From Microbacterium terrisoli (GTDB lineage Bacteria; Actinomycetota; Actinomycetes; Actinomycetales; Microbacteriaceae): a stretch of DNA of 64,000 nucleotides. Positions 32,723 to 41,540 of this stretch are shown piece by piece. The stretch spans positions 2,852,001 through 2,916,000 of the forward strand of contig NZ_CP133019.1 of NCBI RefSeq assembly GCF_030866805.1, given 5' to 3'. Made by a program: the position numbers and the translations under genes. Each line of letters starts with the position of its first letter. The first letter of the stretch is position 1. The notes under the pieces are model-generated. The model did no database searches and had not been told where the DNA came from. It saw only the letters and a program-made list of their open reading frames with translations.

Positions 32723-34677
32723 GCCGGATCATCCTCTCGGGCAGCGTCGTCTCGGGCAGCGTCCTCTCGGGCAGCGTCGTCTCGGGCAGCGGCGCGCAGA
32801 CGGTCGTTCATCCGCCGCACCGCGGCTTCGTCGACCTTCACGAAGCGCCGGTCGTAGGTCACGAGCCCATTGTCTTCGTCTTCGACATCCGTCAGCTGTG
32901 TGTAGACGAGGGCGGCCAGTCCCGCCTGCACCGCCGGAATGATCTCGCGCTCATGCAGCCGCTCGAACGCTGCCTGCAGCCGCTCGCGGGTGCGGTAGCG
33001 GCGGTAGCCGAACCGATGCGAACCCCACGTGCGTCCCGGGACCGCCAGGCTGTAGCCTCCGTACTCGGTCAGCGCCAGCACCCGATCGTCGCGACGGCGC
33101 GGCACCCGCACCGCCCGGAAGTAGACGTGCCTGCTCTGCAGATCGCCGGCCCCCTGGTCGTGCCATCCGCTCGCATGGTCGACGGGGCGGGTGGCATCCC
33201 ACCGGCGGACCAGTTCGGCGATCCGTGCGGCGTCGAATTGGCCCCAGCCTTCGTTGAACGGCACCCACAGCACGATGCTGGTGACACCGCGCAGGTGATC
33301 GATCAGCTCCTTCAGCTCGGCCTCGAAGCGTTCGCGTCCGCGTGCCGACGCGCGCCCGAACGCCGCATATCGGTCGTCACGCGTCGACGGGGCCCCCAGG
33401 GCGGGCGCCATGATCACGCGCGGCCGGTAGGTCGTGCCGCCGTTGACGGCGTCCTGCCAGACGAGCATGCCGATGCGGTCGCAGTGGTGATACCAGCGCA
33501 GGGGTTCGACCTTGATGTGCTTGCGCAGCATCGTGTAGCCCAGGCGCTTGGCCAGCAGGATGTCGGACTGCAGCGCCTGATCCGACGGTGCGGTGTATCC
33601 GCCGTCGGGCCAGTAACCCTGATCGAGCAGCCCCACCGGCAGGTACGGTCGTCCGTTCAGCAGCAGGCGCGGATTGCCGCGCTCGTCGTGCCCCACTCCG
33701 AGCGAGCGCATGCCGACGTACGAGCGCACCCGGTCCTCGCCGAGGGCGATATCGACGTCGTACAGGAACGGGTCTTCGGGCGACCACGGTCGCACCGGGC
33801 CGAGGTCGACGCGGGTGGGCACCCCCACCGGCACGTCAGCGATGGCCACGGTCTCGCCGTCCGCGCGGATGGTGAGGGATGCCGTGGCCGCGGTGTCTGC
33901 GCCGGTGCTGTCGATCTCGACCACGACGGCGGAGTCACCCACGCCGCTGTCGGCACCGGCGCCGGCGCCGACAGCACCATCGACAGCGCCGACGACAGCC
34001 GAGCCGAGCTGCGGCGTGAGGCACACCGCGTCGACGGCGATGCGCGGCACGGTCTCGGTCCACACCGTCTGCCAGATGCCGGACTGCGGCGTGTACCAGA
34101 TGCCGCCCCGGCCGCGGGACTGCTTGCCGCGGGCGAGCCACGACGTGTCGGTGACGTCACGGACGGCGACGACGATCTCGTGCTGTTCGCCCGGCGCGAG
34201 CGCGTCGGTGACATCGACCGTGATGGGCAGGTAACCGCCGGTGTGGCCAACGTGGGCAGCCGGTGCGCCGCCAGCACCGGCGGCTCCCACCTCCACGCCG
34301 TCCACCGCTATCCGGCAGGACTGGTCGACCGCTCCCAGGTGCAGCAGCACGCGCTCATCTCCGACGGGCTGATGCGTCAGGCGCCACGAGCGTCGGTACC
34401 AGAGCGTCTGGCCGGGCACCAGCATCCTCTGCACCGTCGAGAGCACCGTCTCGGGCGAGAACGGGACGATGATCGAGCCGTCCCATGCGGCAGGCGGATC
34501 TGCCGGGTCGGCGACGGCGAGCGGGTCGGCTGCCGCATCGGCCGCCAGCGGTGTGATCGCATACTGCCACGGCCCGTTGAGGTTCTGCCAGCGGTCGCGT
34601 TCGAGCTGTGGACGGGGGTATTCCGGCAGGGGCGCCGAGGGATCGAGCGCCTCGCCCCACGAGGTCATCATCGTCAC
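32704..34677 (-). CDS. Glycoside hydrolase family 2 enzyme (beta-galactosidase/beta-glucuronidase-like)
   Basis: A 657-residue GH2 enzyme: a jelly-roll sugar-binding domain (YPRPQLERDRWQNLNGPW; VPFSPETVLSTV), an immunoglobulin-like domain, and a TIM barrel. The acid/base Glu is in VPFNEGWGQF (about 476) and the nucleophile Glu in LTEYGGYSL (about 538). There is no signal peptide, so it acts inside the cell on imported glycoside. The start is given as GTG at 34677, which overlaps the transporter stop (GTGA) with GGAGG about 10 bases upstream; ATG at 34671 is an alternative. The upstream extension of the frame lies within the transporter gene and is not protein-like. The C-terminus has acidic/basic RDDAA/REDAA repeats. 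Confidence 0.88.
   Translation of the reverse strand: MTMMTSWGEALDPSAPLPEYPRPQLERDRWQNLNGPWQYAITPLAADAAADPLAVADPADPPAAWDGSIIVPFSPETVLSTVQRMLVPGQTLWYRRSWRLTHQPVGDERVLLHLGAVDQSCRIAVDGVEVGAAGAGGAPAAHVGHTGGYLPITVDVTDALAPGEQHEIVVAVRDVTDTSWLARGKQSRGRGGIWYTPQSGIWQTVWTETVPRIAVDAVCLTPQLGSAVVGAVDGAVGAGAGADSGVGDSAVVVEIDSTGADTAATASLTIRADGETVAIADVPVGVPTRVDLGPVRPWSPEDPFLYDVDIALGEDRVRSYVGMRSLGVGHDERGNPRLLLNGRPYLPVGLLDQGYWPDGGYTAPSDQALQSDILLAKRLGYTMLRKHIKVEPLRWYHHCDRIGMLVWQDAVNGGTTYRPRVIMAPALGAPSTRDDRYAAFGRASARGRERFEAELKELIDHLRGVTSIVLWVPFNEGWGQFDAARIAELVRRWDATRPVDHASGWHDQGAGDLQSRHVYFRAVRVPRRRDDRVLALTEYGGYSLAVPGRTWGSHRFGYRRYRTRERLQAAFERLHEREIIPAVQAGLAALVYTQLTDVEDEDNGLVTYDRRFVKVDEAAVRRMNDRLRAAARDDAAREDAARDDAAREDDPAWMRES
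32733..32792. repeat. Two 30-bp (four 15-bp) tandem units at the GH2 3' end
   Basis: Copies at 32733-32762 and 32763-32792 differ at one base; each is itself two diverged 15-bp halves. On the minus strand they encode alternating RDDAA and REDAA. The frame is preserved by the multiple-of-three length. The array ends just before the start codon of DUF2804. Confidence 0.85.
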
Positions 34678-36053
34678 GCTGTGGCATCCTCCGCGTCGGA
34701 CTCTCGCGCAGGAGCAGGCTCGCCGGGCTCGGGCAGCGGCGCCCGGCGCAGCAGCAGCACCGGGATCACGACGAGCACGGCCACCACGGCCGCGGCGACG
34801 AAGATCCATGGCGTCGGCACCTGCTTGACCACGCCGAGGTCGGTGTAGGTCTGGTTCGCCCCGACGATGACCCACGCGCCGATGAAGGGCCCGGCGACCA
34901 TCGGGATCAGCACCATCGCGATCATCCGCAGACCCTGCACCATGCCGACCCGGTCGACCGGGGTGACATCGCGCACGCTGGCCGACAGCGCCGCGACCGA
35001 CAGCATGAAGCCGCCCATCATGATCGTGCCGAACACGATCACCGGCAGCATGTCGCGCACGAAGAACATGCCCACAAGACCTACGACCATGATCGCGGTG
35101 GCCGGGATGATCGCCCGGGTCTTGCCCACGCGGTCGATCACCCGGCCGCCGAGGACGCTCATCACCGCGGCCAGGATCAACACGCTCGCCAGCACGATCG
35201 CGTAGCCCTCGATGCGCAGATAGCGCTGGATGTAGATGATCAGGTACGGGATGAACACCTGGGTGCTGGTGCCGAGCACCGCCCATGCCGCCAGCAGGAT
35301 GTACAGCCGGGGGTTTGCGCGCACGGTGGCCGGCGTGAGTCCGTGGACCACGGCGGCGAAGTACCCGTCCGGCGGAGTGCGCTGCTCATCGGGCTCGCGC
35401 ACGAGGAACCACGCGATCACCCCCACCACGGCGGTGGCTGCACCCACGATTGCGAAGAACAGCATCCACTGCCCGTCGCGGGAGAGTCCGTCCAATGCCC
35501 CGAAGACGATCAGCATGCCCATCAGCGGCATGATCGCGAGCACGCCGTCGACCCGCCCGCGGTTGGCCGGCACCGTCGACTCGGTCACCCACGCGTTGAA
35601 CGCGGCGTCGTTCGCACCCGAGCCGAAGAACGACATGATGCAGTCCAGGAGCACGATCGCCACGATCGCCAGTCCCACGCCCTGTGCGGCATCCACTCCT
35701 CCGGGAGTCTGCACGAAGCCGAACAGCGCCGTCGTGACGCCCCACAGCACGTAGCCGACCGCGATGAACGGCCGGCGCCGCCGCACGCGGTCGGAGGCGG
35801 CTCCGATGAGCATCGTGGCGAGGGTGGCCGCGACGGCCGAGGATGCCACGAGCACGGCGATGACGTTCGGATCGGTCGAGATCGTGTCGTACACGAACAC
35901 GTTGAGGTACATGTTCTCGACCGTCCACGCGAGCTGGCCGACCAGCCCCAAGACGATGACGACGGTCCATGTGCGTGCGGTCAACGGCGCGCGGAGGCGG
36001 CGGGGAGCGGTCTCAGCGCGCGCAACGACGGGGGGATCGGCGGGCATCGGCAT
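34674..36053 (-). CDS. MFS sugar/glycoside transporter
   Basis: A 459-residue major facilitator protein with about twelve hydrophobic spans. The loop 2-3 motif is LIGAASDRVRRRRPFIAVGYVLWG, close to the SLC45/sucrose-type and GPH-like transporters, and a second-half counterpart is GGRVIDRVGKTRAI. FGSGANDAAFNAWVTESTVP is also typical of such sugar porters. It is followed in a GTGA overlap by an intracellular GH2 glycosidase, so the substrate is probably a disaccharide or small beta-glycoside. AAGG directly precedes ATG 36053; ATG at 36047 is the better spaced alternative. A -10-like TAGGAT lies at 36089-36094 (minus strand). Confidence 0.88.
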   Translation of the reverse strand: MPMPADPPVVARAETAPRRLRAPLTARTWTVVIVLGLVGQLAWTVENMYLNVFVYDTISTDPNVIAVLVASSAVAATLATMLIGAASDRVRRRRPFIAVGYVLWGVTTALFGFVQTPGGVDAAQGVGLAIVAIVLLDCIMSFFGSGANDAAFNAWVTESTVPANRGRVDGVLAIMPLMGMLIVFGALDGLSRDGQWMLFFAIVGAATAVVGVIAWFLVREPDEQRTPPDGYFAAVVHGLTPATVRANPRLYILLAAWAVLGTSTQVFIPYLIIYIQRYLRIEGYAIVLASVLILAAVMSVLGGRVIDRVGKTRAIIPATAIMVVGLVGMFFVRDMLPVIVFGTIMMGGFMLSVAALSASVRDVTPVDRVGMVQGLRMIAMVLIPMVAGPFIGAWVIVGANQTYTDLGVVKQVPTPWIFVAAAVVAVLVVIPVLLLRRAPLPEPGEPAPARESDAEDATA

Positions 36054-36137
36054 CCTTGCTGAAACGAGCGGCGGTTCGGGTTCTGTCGATCCTACGCCGG
36101 GCGCTCGGCCCCGACCGCGCCGGGAGGGCGCAGCGGT

Positions 36138-37628
36138 TCAGCACTCGATGACGTTGACGGCGAGCCCGCCTTCGCTGGTCTCTTTGTACTTCGTCGACAT
36201 GTCGATGCCGGTCTGGCGCATGGTCTCCACGACCGTGTCCAACGGCACATAGTGCGAGCCGTCGCCGCGCAAGGCGAGGCGGGCGGCGGTCACGGCGGTG
36301 GAGGCGGCGATCGCGTTGCGCTCGATGCACGGGATCTGCACGAGCCCGGCGACCGGGTCGCACGTCAGGCCCAGGTGGTGCTCCATCGCGATCTCGGCGG
36401 CGTTCTCGATCTGGCGGTTCGTGCCGCCCATCACCGCGGTCAGCCCGCCGGCGGCCATCGCGCAGGCCGACCCGACCTCGGCCTGGCAACCGCCTTCGGC
36501 GCCCGAGATCGACGCGTTCGCCTTGAACAGCGATCCGAGGGCCGTCGCCGTCAGCAGATAGCGACGGATGCCGCGGCGCCGGTTGGCTTCGGCGACGGCG
36601 TCATCGGCCGCGGCGGTCTCGGCGTCCTGCGCCCTGCCGTCGACGTCGAGCAGCGCGCTGCCGACCAGTTCGCCGTGCGGGGTGACGGCGTTGCCGACGC
36701 TCAGGCCGGAATCGGCCAAGAACCGCCACCAGTACATCGCGACGGCGGGCACGATGCCTGCCGCGCCGTTGGTCGGTGCGGTCACCACCCGGCCGCCCGA
36801 CGCGTTCTCTTCGTTCACGGCGAGCGCGAAGGCGCCCAGCCACTCCCCCGGCAGCTCACGGCCGCGGTCGGCCTCGCTCTCTTCGAGCTGCGCGCGGATC
36901 GTGCTCGCGCGGCGCTTGACCTTGAGCACTCCCGGCAGAACCCCCTCGGCCGACAGTCCCCCCTCGACGCACGAGGCCATCGCGTCCCAGATCGCGTCGA
37001 GGGCGGCGGCGACCTCCTGCTCGCCGCGCAGGCTCTCTTCGTTGCGCCGTGCGGCCTCGGCGATCGTCAGGCCCTGCTCGTCGCACAGCGCCAGCAGCTC
37101 GGCCGCGGTGTCGAACGCCAGCGGATACGGATGCTTCGACACGGCGGTGGGTTCGCCCTCGCGGCGGATGAAGCCGCCTCCGATCGAGTAGTACGTCTCC
37201 TCGGCGACGGTCGCGGCATCCTCGTCATACGCGGTCAGAGTCATCGCGTTCGGGTGCGCGGGCAGACGCGTGCGCGCGGCGAAAGCGATGTCGGCCTTAG
37301 CGAAAGGCACCGGATGCGATCCGTCGACCGTCAGCATCGCGCCGTCGCTCCAATCGACCCACGCCGCGCGCACCGACGCCGGATCGACCGTCTCGGGCGC
37401 CTCGCCCCGCAACCCTGCGACCACGGCGTCGGGCGTGCCGTGCCCGAGGCCGGTGGCGCCCAGCGACCCGAACAGCGTGCAGGCCACTCGCGCGACGCGC
37501 GGCAGGGCTCCCGCCTCGCGCAGGCGGGCAGCGAAGTCACGGGCGGCGCGCATCGGGCCCACCGTATGAGAACTCGACGGTCCGACGCCGATCGAGAACA
37601 GTTCGAAGGCCGAGACGTATGCACTCAC
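36138..37628 (-). CDS. sdaA: L-serine ammonia-lyase (iron-sulfur type)
   Basis: Converts L-serine to pyruvate and ammonia using a [4Fe-4S] cluster. The 496-residue single-chain form joins the beta part (SAFELFSIGVGPSSSHTVGPMRAARDF at the N-terminus) and the alpha part, whose cluster ligands lie in GAEGGCQAEVGSACAMAAGG and LTCDPVAGLVQIPCIERNA. The start is GTG at 37628, 6 nt behind TAGCCT (37635-37640, minus strand), suggesting a leaderless message. It lies downstream of a tRNA-Arg gene, separated by a strong hairpin, so it is transcribed independently. Confidence 0.95.
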   Translation of the reverse strand: MSAYVSAFELFSIGVGPSSSHTVGPMRAARDFAARLREAGALPRVARVACTLFGSLGATGLGHGTPDAVVAGLRGEAPETVDPASVRAAWVDWSDGAMLTVDGSHPVPFAKADIAFAARTRLPAHPNAMTLTAYDEDAATVAEETYYSIGGGFIRREGEPTAVSKHPYPLAFDTAAELLALCDEQGLTIAEAARRNEESLRGEQEVAAALDAIWDAMASCVEGGLSAEGVLPGVLKVKRRASTIRAQLEESEADRGRELPGEWLGAFALAVNEENASGGRVVTAPTNGAAGIVPAVAMYWWRFLADSGLSVGNAVTPHGELVGSALLDVDGRAQDAETAAADDAVAEANRRRGIRRYLLTATALGSLFKANASISGAEGGCQAEVGSACAMAAGGLTAVMGGTNRQIENAAEIAMEHHLGLTCDPVAGLVQIPCIERNAIAASTAVTAARLALRGDGSHYVPLDTVVETMRQTGIDMSTKYKETSEGGLAVNVIEC

Positions 37629-37657
37629 CCGTTCAGGCTAAGCCCCGCAGACGTCGA

Positions 37658-37681
37658 AAGCCCCCTCTCGCGAGGGGGCTT
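37658..37681 (-). terminator. Hairpin terminator downstream of tRNA-Arg
   Basis: Perfect 10-bp inverted repeat AAGCCCCCTC (37658-37667) / GAGGGGGCTT (37672-37681) with a TCGC loop, 22 bases beyond the tRNA 3' end and ending in a short T tract on the minus strand. It separates the tRNA from sdaA. Confidence 0.75.
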
Positions 37682-37703
37682 CGACCACTGTCTCAACACA
37701 GTG

Positions 37704-37776
37704 TGCGCTCGAAGGGACTCGAACCCCCAACCTTCTGATCCGTAGTCAGATGCTCTATCCATTGAGCTACGAGCGC
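37704..37776 (-). tRNA. tRNA-Arg (anticodon ACG)
   Basis: A complete 73-nt cloverleaf on the minus strand: acceptor GCGCTCG/CGAGCGC with discriminator A, D-stem GCTC/GAGC, anticodon stem TCTGA/TCAGA around the loop CTACGGA, and T-arm GGGGG TTCGAGT CCCTT with two G-T pairs at its base. The anticodon ACG (wobble A normally deaminated to inosine by TadA) reads CGU, CGC and CGA. CCA is not encoded. No integrase or attachment repeat is seen beside it. Confidence 0.95.
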
Positions 37777-37842
37777 TCGCGCACGTTGCCGCGCACAGTC
37801 ATTCATCCTAACCGACGAACAGGCCCACCGCGAATCGAGCAA

Positions 37843-38514
37843 TCACTCCAATTCGGACAGGTCCACACCGCCGACGACGACCGGCGCGTCGTCCACGACG
37901 GGTCCGTTGAGCCCGCCCGCCGCGCCCTGCGCATTGCGGCGGCGATGGGCGGCCAGGCGGGGCAGATCCACGAGCCGCAGCGACTGCATGCGCGCCTCGC
38001 GCAGCTTCGCATAGTCGGGTTCGAGGTCGGGGCGGGCCGCCTCGATGCGCAACGTGCTGTCGAGGTTGCGTTCGACCTCGGCCCAGGCCGCCTCGCGGGC
38101 GTCCTCGACGAGGGTGCGCAGCTCGTCGGGGTCGTCGGCTCGCTCGCGCAGCTCCTGCGCGACACGCTCGGACTGGCGCTGACGCGTGCGCAGATTGCGC
38201 ACGTCGCGGCTGCGGTAGTCGTGCGTGCCATACGAGTCGGTGTAGCGGCCACGCGCCCGGCGCCGGTCGGCTTCGATGCGCTGAGCGTCCTGTTCGGCTT
38301 CGGCAGCCAGGTCCAGCAGTGTGGCGCGCGCTTCGGGCACGAACCGCTGCACGTCGAAGTCTTTGCCGCCGGCGAGGGTCTCGACGAGGATCCGGTTCTT
38401 CAGGGACAGCCGGGTCGCCGCCGAAGCGACGTAGAGGCCCTCGGCGACCATGTCGGCCACTTTCATGCGCTTCGGACGTCGCCATGACCGCACAGTCCGG
38501 TTGGTGTCCGACAC
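37843..38514 (-). CDS. Conserved hypothetical, charged helical protein
   Basis: A 223-residue, strongly charged and mostly helical protein: RPKRMKVADMVAEGLYVASAATRLSLKNRILVE, ARGRYTDSYGTHDYRSRDVRNLRTRQRQ, and a C-terminus rich in Val/Gly. I recognise no characterised domain. It resembles conserved hypothetical proteins of Microbacteriaceae. No membrane span or signal peptide is present. GTG at 38514 is preferred because GGGAGG lies about 5 bases upstream; an in-frame ATG at 38565 adds 17 low-complexity residues. Confidence 0.7.
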   Translation of the reverse strand: MSDTNRTVRSWRRPKRMKVADMVAEGLYVASAATRLSLKNRILVETLAGGKDFDVQRFVPEARATLLDLAAEAEQDAQRIEADRRRARGRYTDSYGTHDYRSRDVRNLRTRQRQSERVAQELRERADDPDELRTLVEDAREAAWAEVERNLDSTLRIEAARPDLEPDYAKLREARMQSLRLVDLPRLAAHRRRNAQGAAGGLNGPVVDDAPVVVGGVDLSELE

Positions 38515-38619
38515 CGCACCTCCCGCGCCCGCTCGATGATCCTCCTCAAGCGTAGTGCGCGGCATCAGCGTCCAACGCAGGGAATCTCCCTCGCGGGGCG
38601 GCACCCGCACGGCATGCGC

Positions 38620-39570
38620 TCAGGCGATCGCGGCGATGCGCCACTGCGCCGTCACCGACTCGCCCGGCTCGATCACGATGAGGCCGGTCTTGTACGGATA
38701 CGTCGCGGCATTGAACGCGTCGGGCGCACAGGTCATCGGTTCGACGGCGACCCCGGCACGGTGCGCCGGATCGGCGGCACCACCGGGCTGATCGGACGTG
38801 TAGACCTGCACCCACGGGCACGCAGCATCCCACGACATCTCCACACCCGCACCGGAGCGGTCCGTCAGCCGCGCGGCGAAGGCACCGTCAGGGTCGGAGG
38901 TCAGATCGGTGAACGCGTGGTCCAACTGCACGCCACCGATCGAGCGCGCCGTGCGGAAGTCGAAGCGCTCGGCGTCGACCTCGACCGAGGTCAGCCCGTC
39001 GGGCAGCATGCGCTCGCCCGCCGCGTGCAGCACCTGCGCGGCCGGCAGCTCGAGCGTCCAGTCGTCGACATGACCGTCGCCGGCGACCAGATACGGGTGG
39101 GCGGACGTGCCCCACGGGGCGGGCCGCTCGGACTCGTTGGTCGCCGTCACCGCCTGCGTGAGGCCGTCGGCGTCCAGCGTGTAGGTCGTGCGCACGACCA
39201 CTCGCCACGGGTAGCCCTTCTGCGCCTCGACGACGGACTCGAGGGTGACGTGGCTTGCTCCCTTGCGCACCGGCAGGTACTCGACCCAGGAGTTCAGACC
39301 GTGCAGTGCGTGCCCACGGGCAGGCTCGGTCAGCGACAGCTGGTAGTCGACGCCGTCGAACGTGTAGCGGCCGTCGACGATGCGGTTGGGCCAGGGAACC
39401 AGCGTCGCACCGCGATGCCCCGGGCGCACTTCGTCGGCGCCGAACGGCACCGTCAGATGCCGACCGGCGAAGGTGAGAAGGCGCACAGAGGCTCCGACGC
39501 CGGCCACGACCGCCTCGTAATCTCCCGCACGAAGCGCGTGTTGCGTACCGGACAAGGGTGTGCGTGCCAT
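38620..39570 (-). CDS. Aldose 1-epimerase family protein
   Basis: A 316-residue galactose mutarotase-like beta-sandwich protein that interconverts alpha and beta anomers of an aldose. Family features are GATLVPWPNRIVDGRYTFDG, the His in GHALHGLN, the second catalytic-region His in WGTSAHPYLVAGDG and VEPMTCAPDAFN near the C-terminus, which carries the conserved Glu. It is a stand-alone gene; AGGAAG precedes the ATG by about 10 bases. It may serve the sugar pathways in this window (arabinose, galactosides) but is not in their operons. Confidence 0.9.
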   Translation of the reverse strand: MARTPLSGTQHALRAGDYEAVVAGVGASVRLLTFAGRHLTVPFGADEVRPGHRGATLVPWPNRIVDGRYTFDGVDYQLSLTEPARGHALHGLNSWVEYLPVRKGASHVTLESVVEAQKGYPWRVVVRTTYTLDADGLTQAVTATNESERPAPWGTSAHPYLVAGDGHVDDWTLELPAAQVLHAAGERMLPDGLTSVEVDAERFDFRTARSIGGVQLDHAFTDLTSDPDGAFAARLTDRSGAGVEMSWDAACPWVQVYTSDQPGGAADPAHRAGVAVEPMTCAPDAFNAATYPYKTGLIVIEPGESVTAQWRIAAIA

Positions 39571-39752
39571 GGTGCGAAGTCTTCCTGGGTATCGGGGGGA
39601 TGCCGCGGCCGGACGCCAGCGGGCGACCGTGCATGAGCTTCGAGTCTACTCGGAGGGCTCCGCCACCCTGTGGGCGGTGCTCCGTCGGGCTGTACCAGGC
39701 CTTCGCGGGGGCCCGGCGCGTGTCGTAGGCTCGCAGGAACGGGAGGTGCCAG

Positions 39753-40343
39753 ATGCCCGACGACCCACGCGAAGCCGCTGCCCGCTACCGTCTCGAGCAG
39801 GAGCGGCGCGAGCATCCCGAACGTTTCACCGACCACGACGAGCCCCGGGCGACGCCGCGGGCCATGACCGAGACCGAACGGTGGGCGTACGTCGAGACGT
39901 CGCTGCAGCAGGCGATCCGCCGCGGCGAGTTCGACGATCTTCCCGGAGCCGGCAAGCCCCTGGAGGGGCTCGGCGACCACCACGATCCGGACTGGTGGAT
40001 CCGCCGCAAGATCCAGACCGAGCAGCTGACCGGTCTGGGGCCGGCCGCGCTGACGCTGCGTGTCGAAAGCGCCGAGCTCGAGCAGACCCTCGATGCGCTG
40101 CGCCGCGAAGACGAAGTGCGCGAAGCGCTGGAGGACTTCAACCGCCGCGTGATCGAGGCGCGGCGCCAGCTGCTGGGCGGCCCGCCGGTGGTCACGCCCA
40201 CCCGCGATGTGGACGCCGAGCTCGCCGCCTGGCGACGGCGGCGCGCCGATCGTGAGCGTGCGGTCGCCGCCGATGCCGCCGCGCGTGCGGCCTCGGACCA
40301 GTCGTCTGCGCGCCCGCGCCGCCGGCTGTTCGGCCGCCGCTGA
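39753..40343 (+). CDS. DUF1992 / DnaJ-homologue subfamily C28-like protein
   Basis: A 196-residue protein with the DUF1992 (DnaJ homologue subfamily C member 28, conserved domain) core: WAYVETSLQQAIRRGEFDDLPGAGKPLEGLGDHHDPDWWIRRKI at about 44-88, followed by a long charged helix and a basic C-terminus (RPRRRLFGRR). No J-domain HPD motif is present, so it is not a co-chaperone in the usual sense. Function unknown. GGGAGG lies 7 bases before the ATG. It is convergent with the nitronate monooxygenase gene across an inverted-repeat element. Confidence 0.85.
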   Translation: MPDDPREAAARYRLEQERREHPERFTDHDEPRATPRAMTETERWAYVETSLQQAIRRGEFDDLPGAGKPLEGLGDHHDPDWWIRRKIQTEQLTGLGPAALTLRVESAELEQTLDALRREDEVREALEDFNRRVIEARRQLLGGPPVVTPTRDVDAELAAWRRRRADRERAVAADAAARAASDQSSARPRRRLFGRR

Positions 40344-40354
40344 GTCCGCTCTCG

Positions 40355-40446
40355 CCCGCGTCGAAATCATGTGGTTTCGACGAGAGCACACGCAATTGAC
40401 GTCGAATCGATGTGTGCTGGACGAACACACGTGATTTCGACGCGGG
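40355..40446. repeat. 92-bp inverted-repeat element between convergent genes
   Basis: Outer 19-bp arms beginning CCCGCGTCGAAATCATGTG (40355-40373) and ending at 40446 match at 18 of 19 positions. Inside lies a second 7-bp pair AGCACAC (40385-40391) / GTGTGCT (40412-40418). The element can be read as four alternating copies of a TCGAAATCAYGTG-like motif, the same layout as, but a different sequence from, the repeat at 17382-17512. It lies between stop codons of convergent genes and may be a bidirectional terminator or a REP-like element. Confidence 0.65.
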
Positions 40447-40451
40447 ACGGG

Positions 40452-41492
40452 TCAGGCGGGCAGGCCCGCGCGCAGCTCGGCGAACACGTCGGCGGCGTCG
40501 GTGCGGGTGGCAAGGGCGGCGCCCTGCCCGGCCCACAGGGACTGATACTCCCCCAGCCCACGTCGGCCCGCCTCAGCGCGGAACTGGCCGGTCAGCCAGT
40601 TCTGCGCGGGGAACGGCGCGATGCGATCGGCCGCCTCGATCTCGCGCACGGCATGGTTCGGGATGCCGCGGCCCGGCCGGCCGCTCATGGCCCGGGTGAG
40701 CCGGGTGGTCGTGTCCACGGCCGCAGCGATCGCTTCGCGATGGGCGGCCGAGGCGGCCGATTGCTGCGTGCGCAGGAACGCGGTTCCCACCTGCACTCCG
40801 GACGCACCCAGCGCGAAGGCCGCGGCCACCCCTCGCCGATCCGCGATGCCGCCAGCGGCGATCACGGGGGCGGTCACGGCATCCACCACCTGGGGAACCA
40901 GCGCGACCAACCCGATCAGCGAGTCCTCCGGCGGGGCGAGGAACGAGACCCGGTGGCCTGCGGCCTCGGCACCGCTGGCGACGATCGCGTCGACTCCGGC
41001 CGCATCGATCGCCCGAGCCTCGGCAACGGTCGTCGCCCCGGCGATCACGCGGATGCCCCGATCGTGCGCGGCGGCGACAAGCTCGGCCGAGGGCACGCCG
41101 AATACGAGCGAGAGCACGGCGGGGGCGGCATCCAGCACCGCATCCAACTGCTCCTGCACGTCGGGCAGGAACCGCGCCGGCGGCACGGGCACCGGTACAC
41201 CCAACTCGTCGAACAGCCCTGCGACGGCGTCTGAGGCAGGGCCGAGGTCCACGTCGGCCGGGGTGACCTCGTCGCCGGTGGGCAGCCACAGGTTCACCGA
41301 GAACGGCCGGTCTGTGGCAGAGCGCAGCTGCGCGATCGTGTCGCGGATGCGGTCGGCCGAATACCCGTACAGGCCGTACGAGCCGAGGCCGCCGGCGTCG
41401 CTGACAGCGGCGACCAGCGCCACGGAGGACAGTCCGCCGAACGGGCCCAGGACGATCGGATGCTCGATGCCGAGCGCGGCTGACACGGTCAT
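40452..41492 (-). CDS. Nitronate monooxygenase family flavoprotein
   Basis: A 346-residue FMN-dependent TIM-barrel enzyme of the nitronate monooxygenase / 2-nitropropane dioxygenase family, which oxidises alkyl nitronates such as propionate 3-nitronate. Family motifs are LGPFGGLSSVALVAAVSDAGGLGSYGL at the N-terminus, SVNLWLP, GVDAIVASGAEAAGHRV with the active-site His, and the flavin-phosphate-binding APVIAAGGIADRRGVAAAFALGASGVQVGTAFL. The ATG lies 6 nt behind TAGCGT (41499-41504, minus strand), so translation is probably leaderless. Confidence 0.9.
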   Translation of the reverse strand: MTVSAALGIEHPIVLGPFGGLSSVALVAAVSDAGGLGSYGLYGYSADRIRDTIAQLRSATDRPFSVNLWLPTGDEVTPADVDLGPASDAVAGLFDELGVPVPVPPARFLPDVQEQLDAVLDAAPAVLSLVFGVPSAELVAAAHDRGIRVIAGATTVAEARAIDAAGVDAIVASGAEAAGHRVSFLAPPEDSLIGLVALVPQVVDAVTAPVIAAGGIADRRGVAAAFALGASGVQVGTAFLRTQQSAASAAHREAIAAAVDTTTRLTRAMSGRPGRGIPNHAVREIEAADRIAPFPAQNWLTGQFRAEAGRRGLGEYQSLWAGQGAALATRTDAADVFAELRAGLPA

Positions 41493-41540
41493 GCCTCGAC
41501 GCTACTCCGCCACGGCGAGGCAGCGGCGCAGGAGCGTCGC

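Noticed and set aside
34678..35286. Extension of the GH2 frame upstream inside the MFS gene.
   Set aside because: The sequence is in a shadow frame of the transporter and begins the GH2 fold only after the GTG/ATG at 34671-34677.
37704..37776. tRNA-Arg as an attachment site of an integrated element.
   Set aside because: No integrase, no direct repeat of the tRNA 3' end and no foreign-looking genes beside it.
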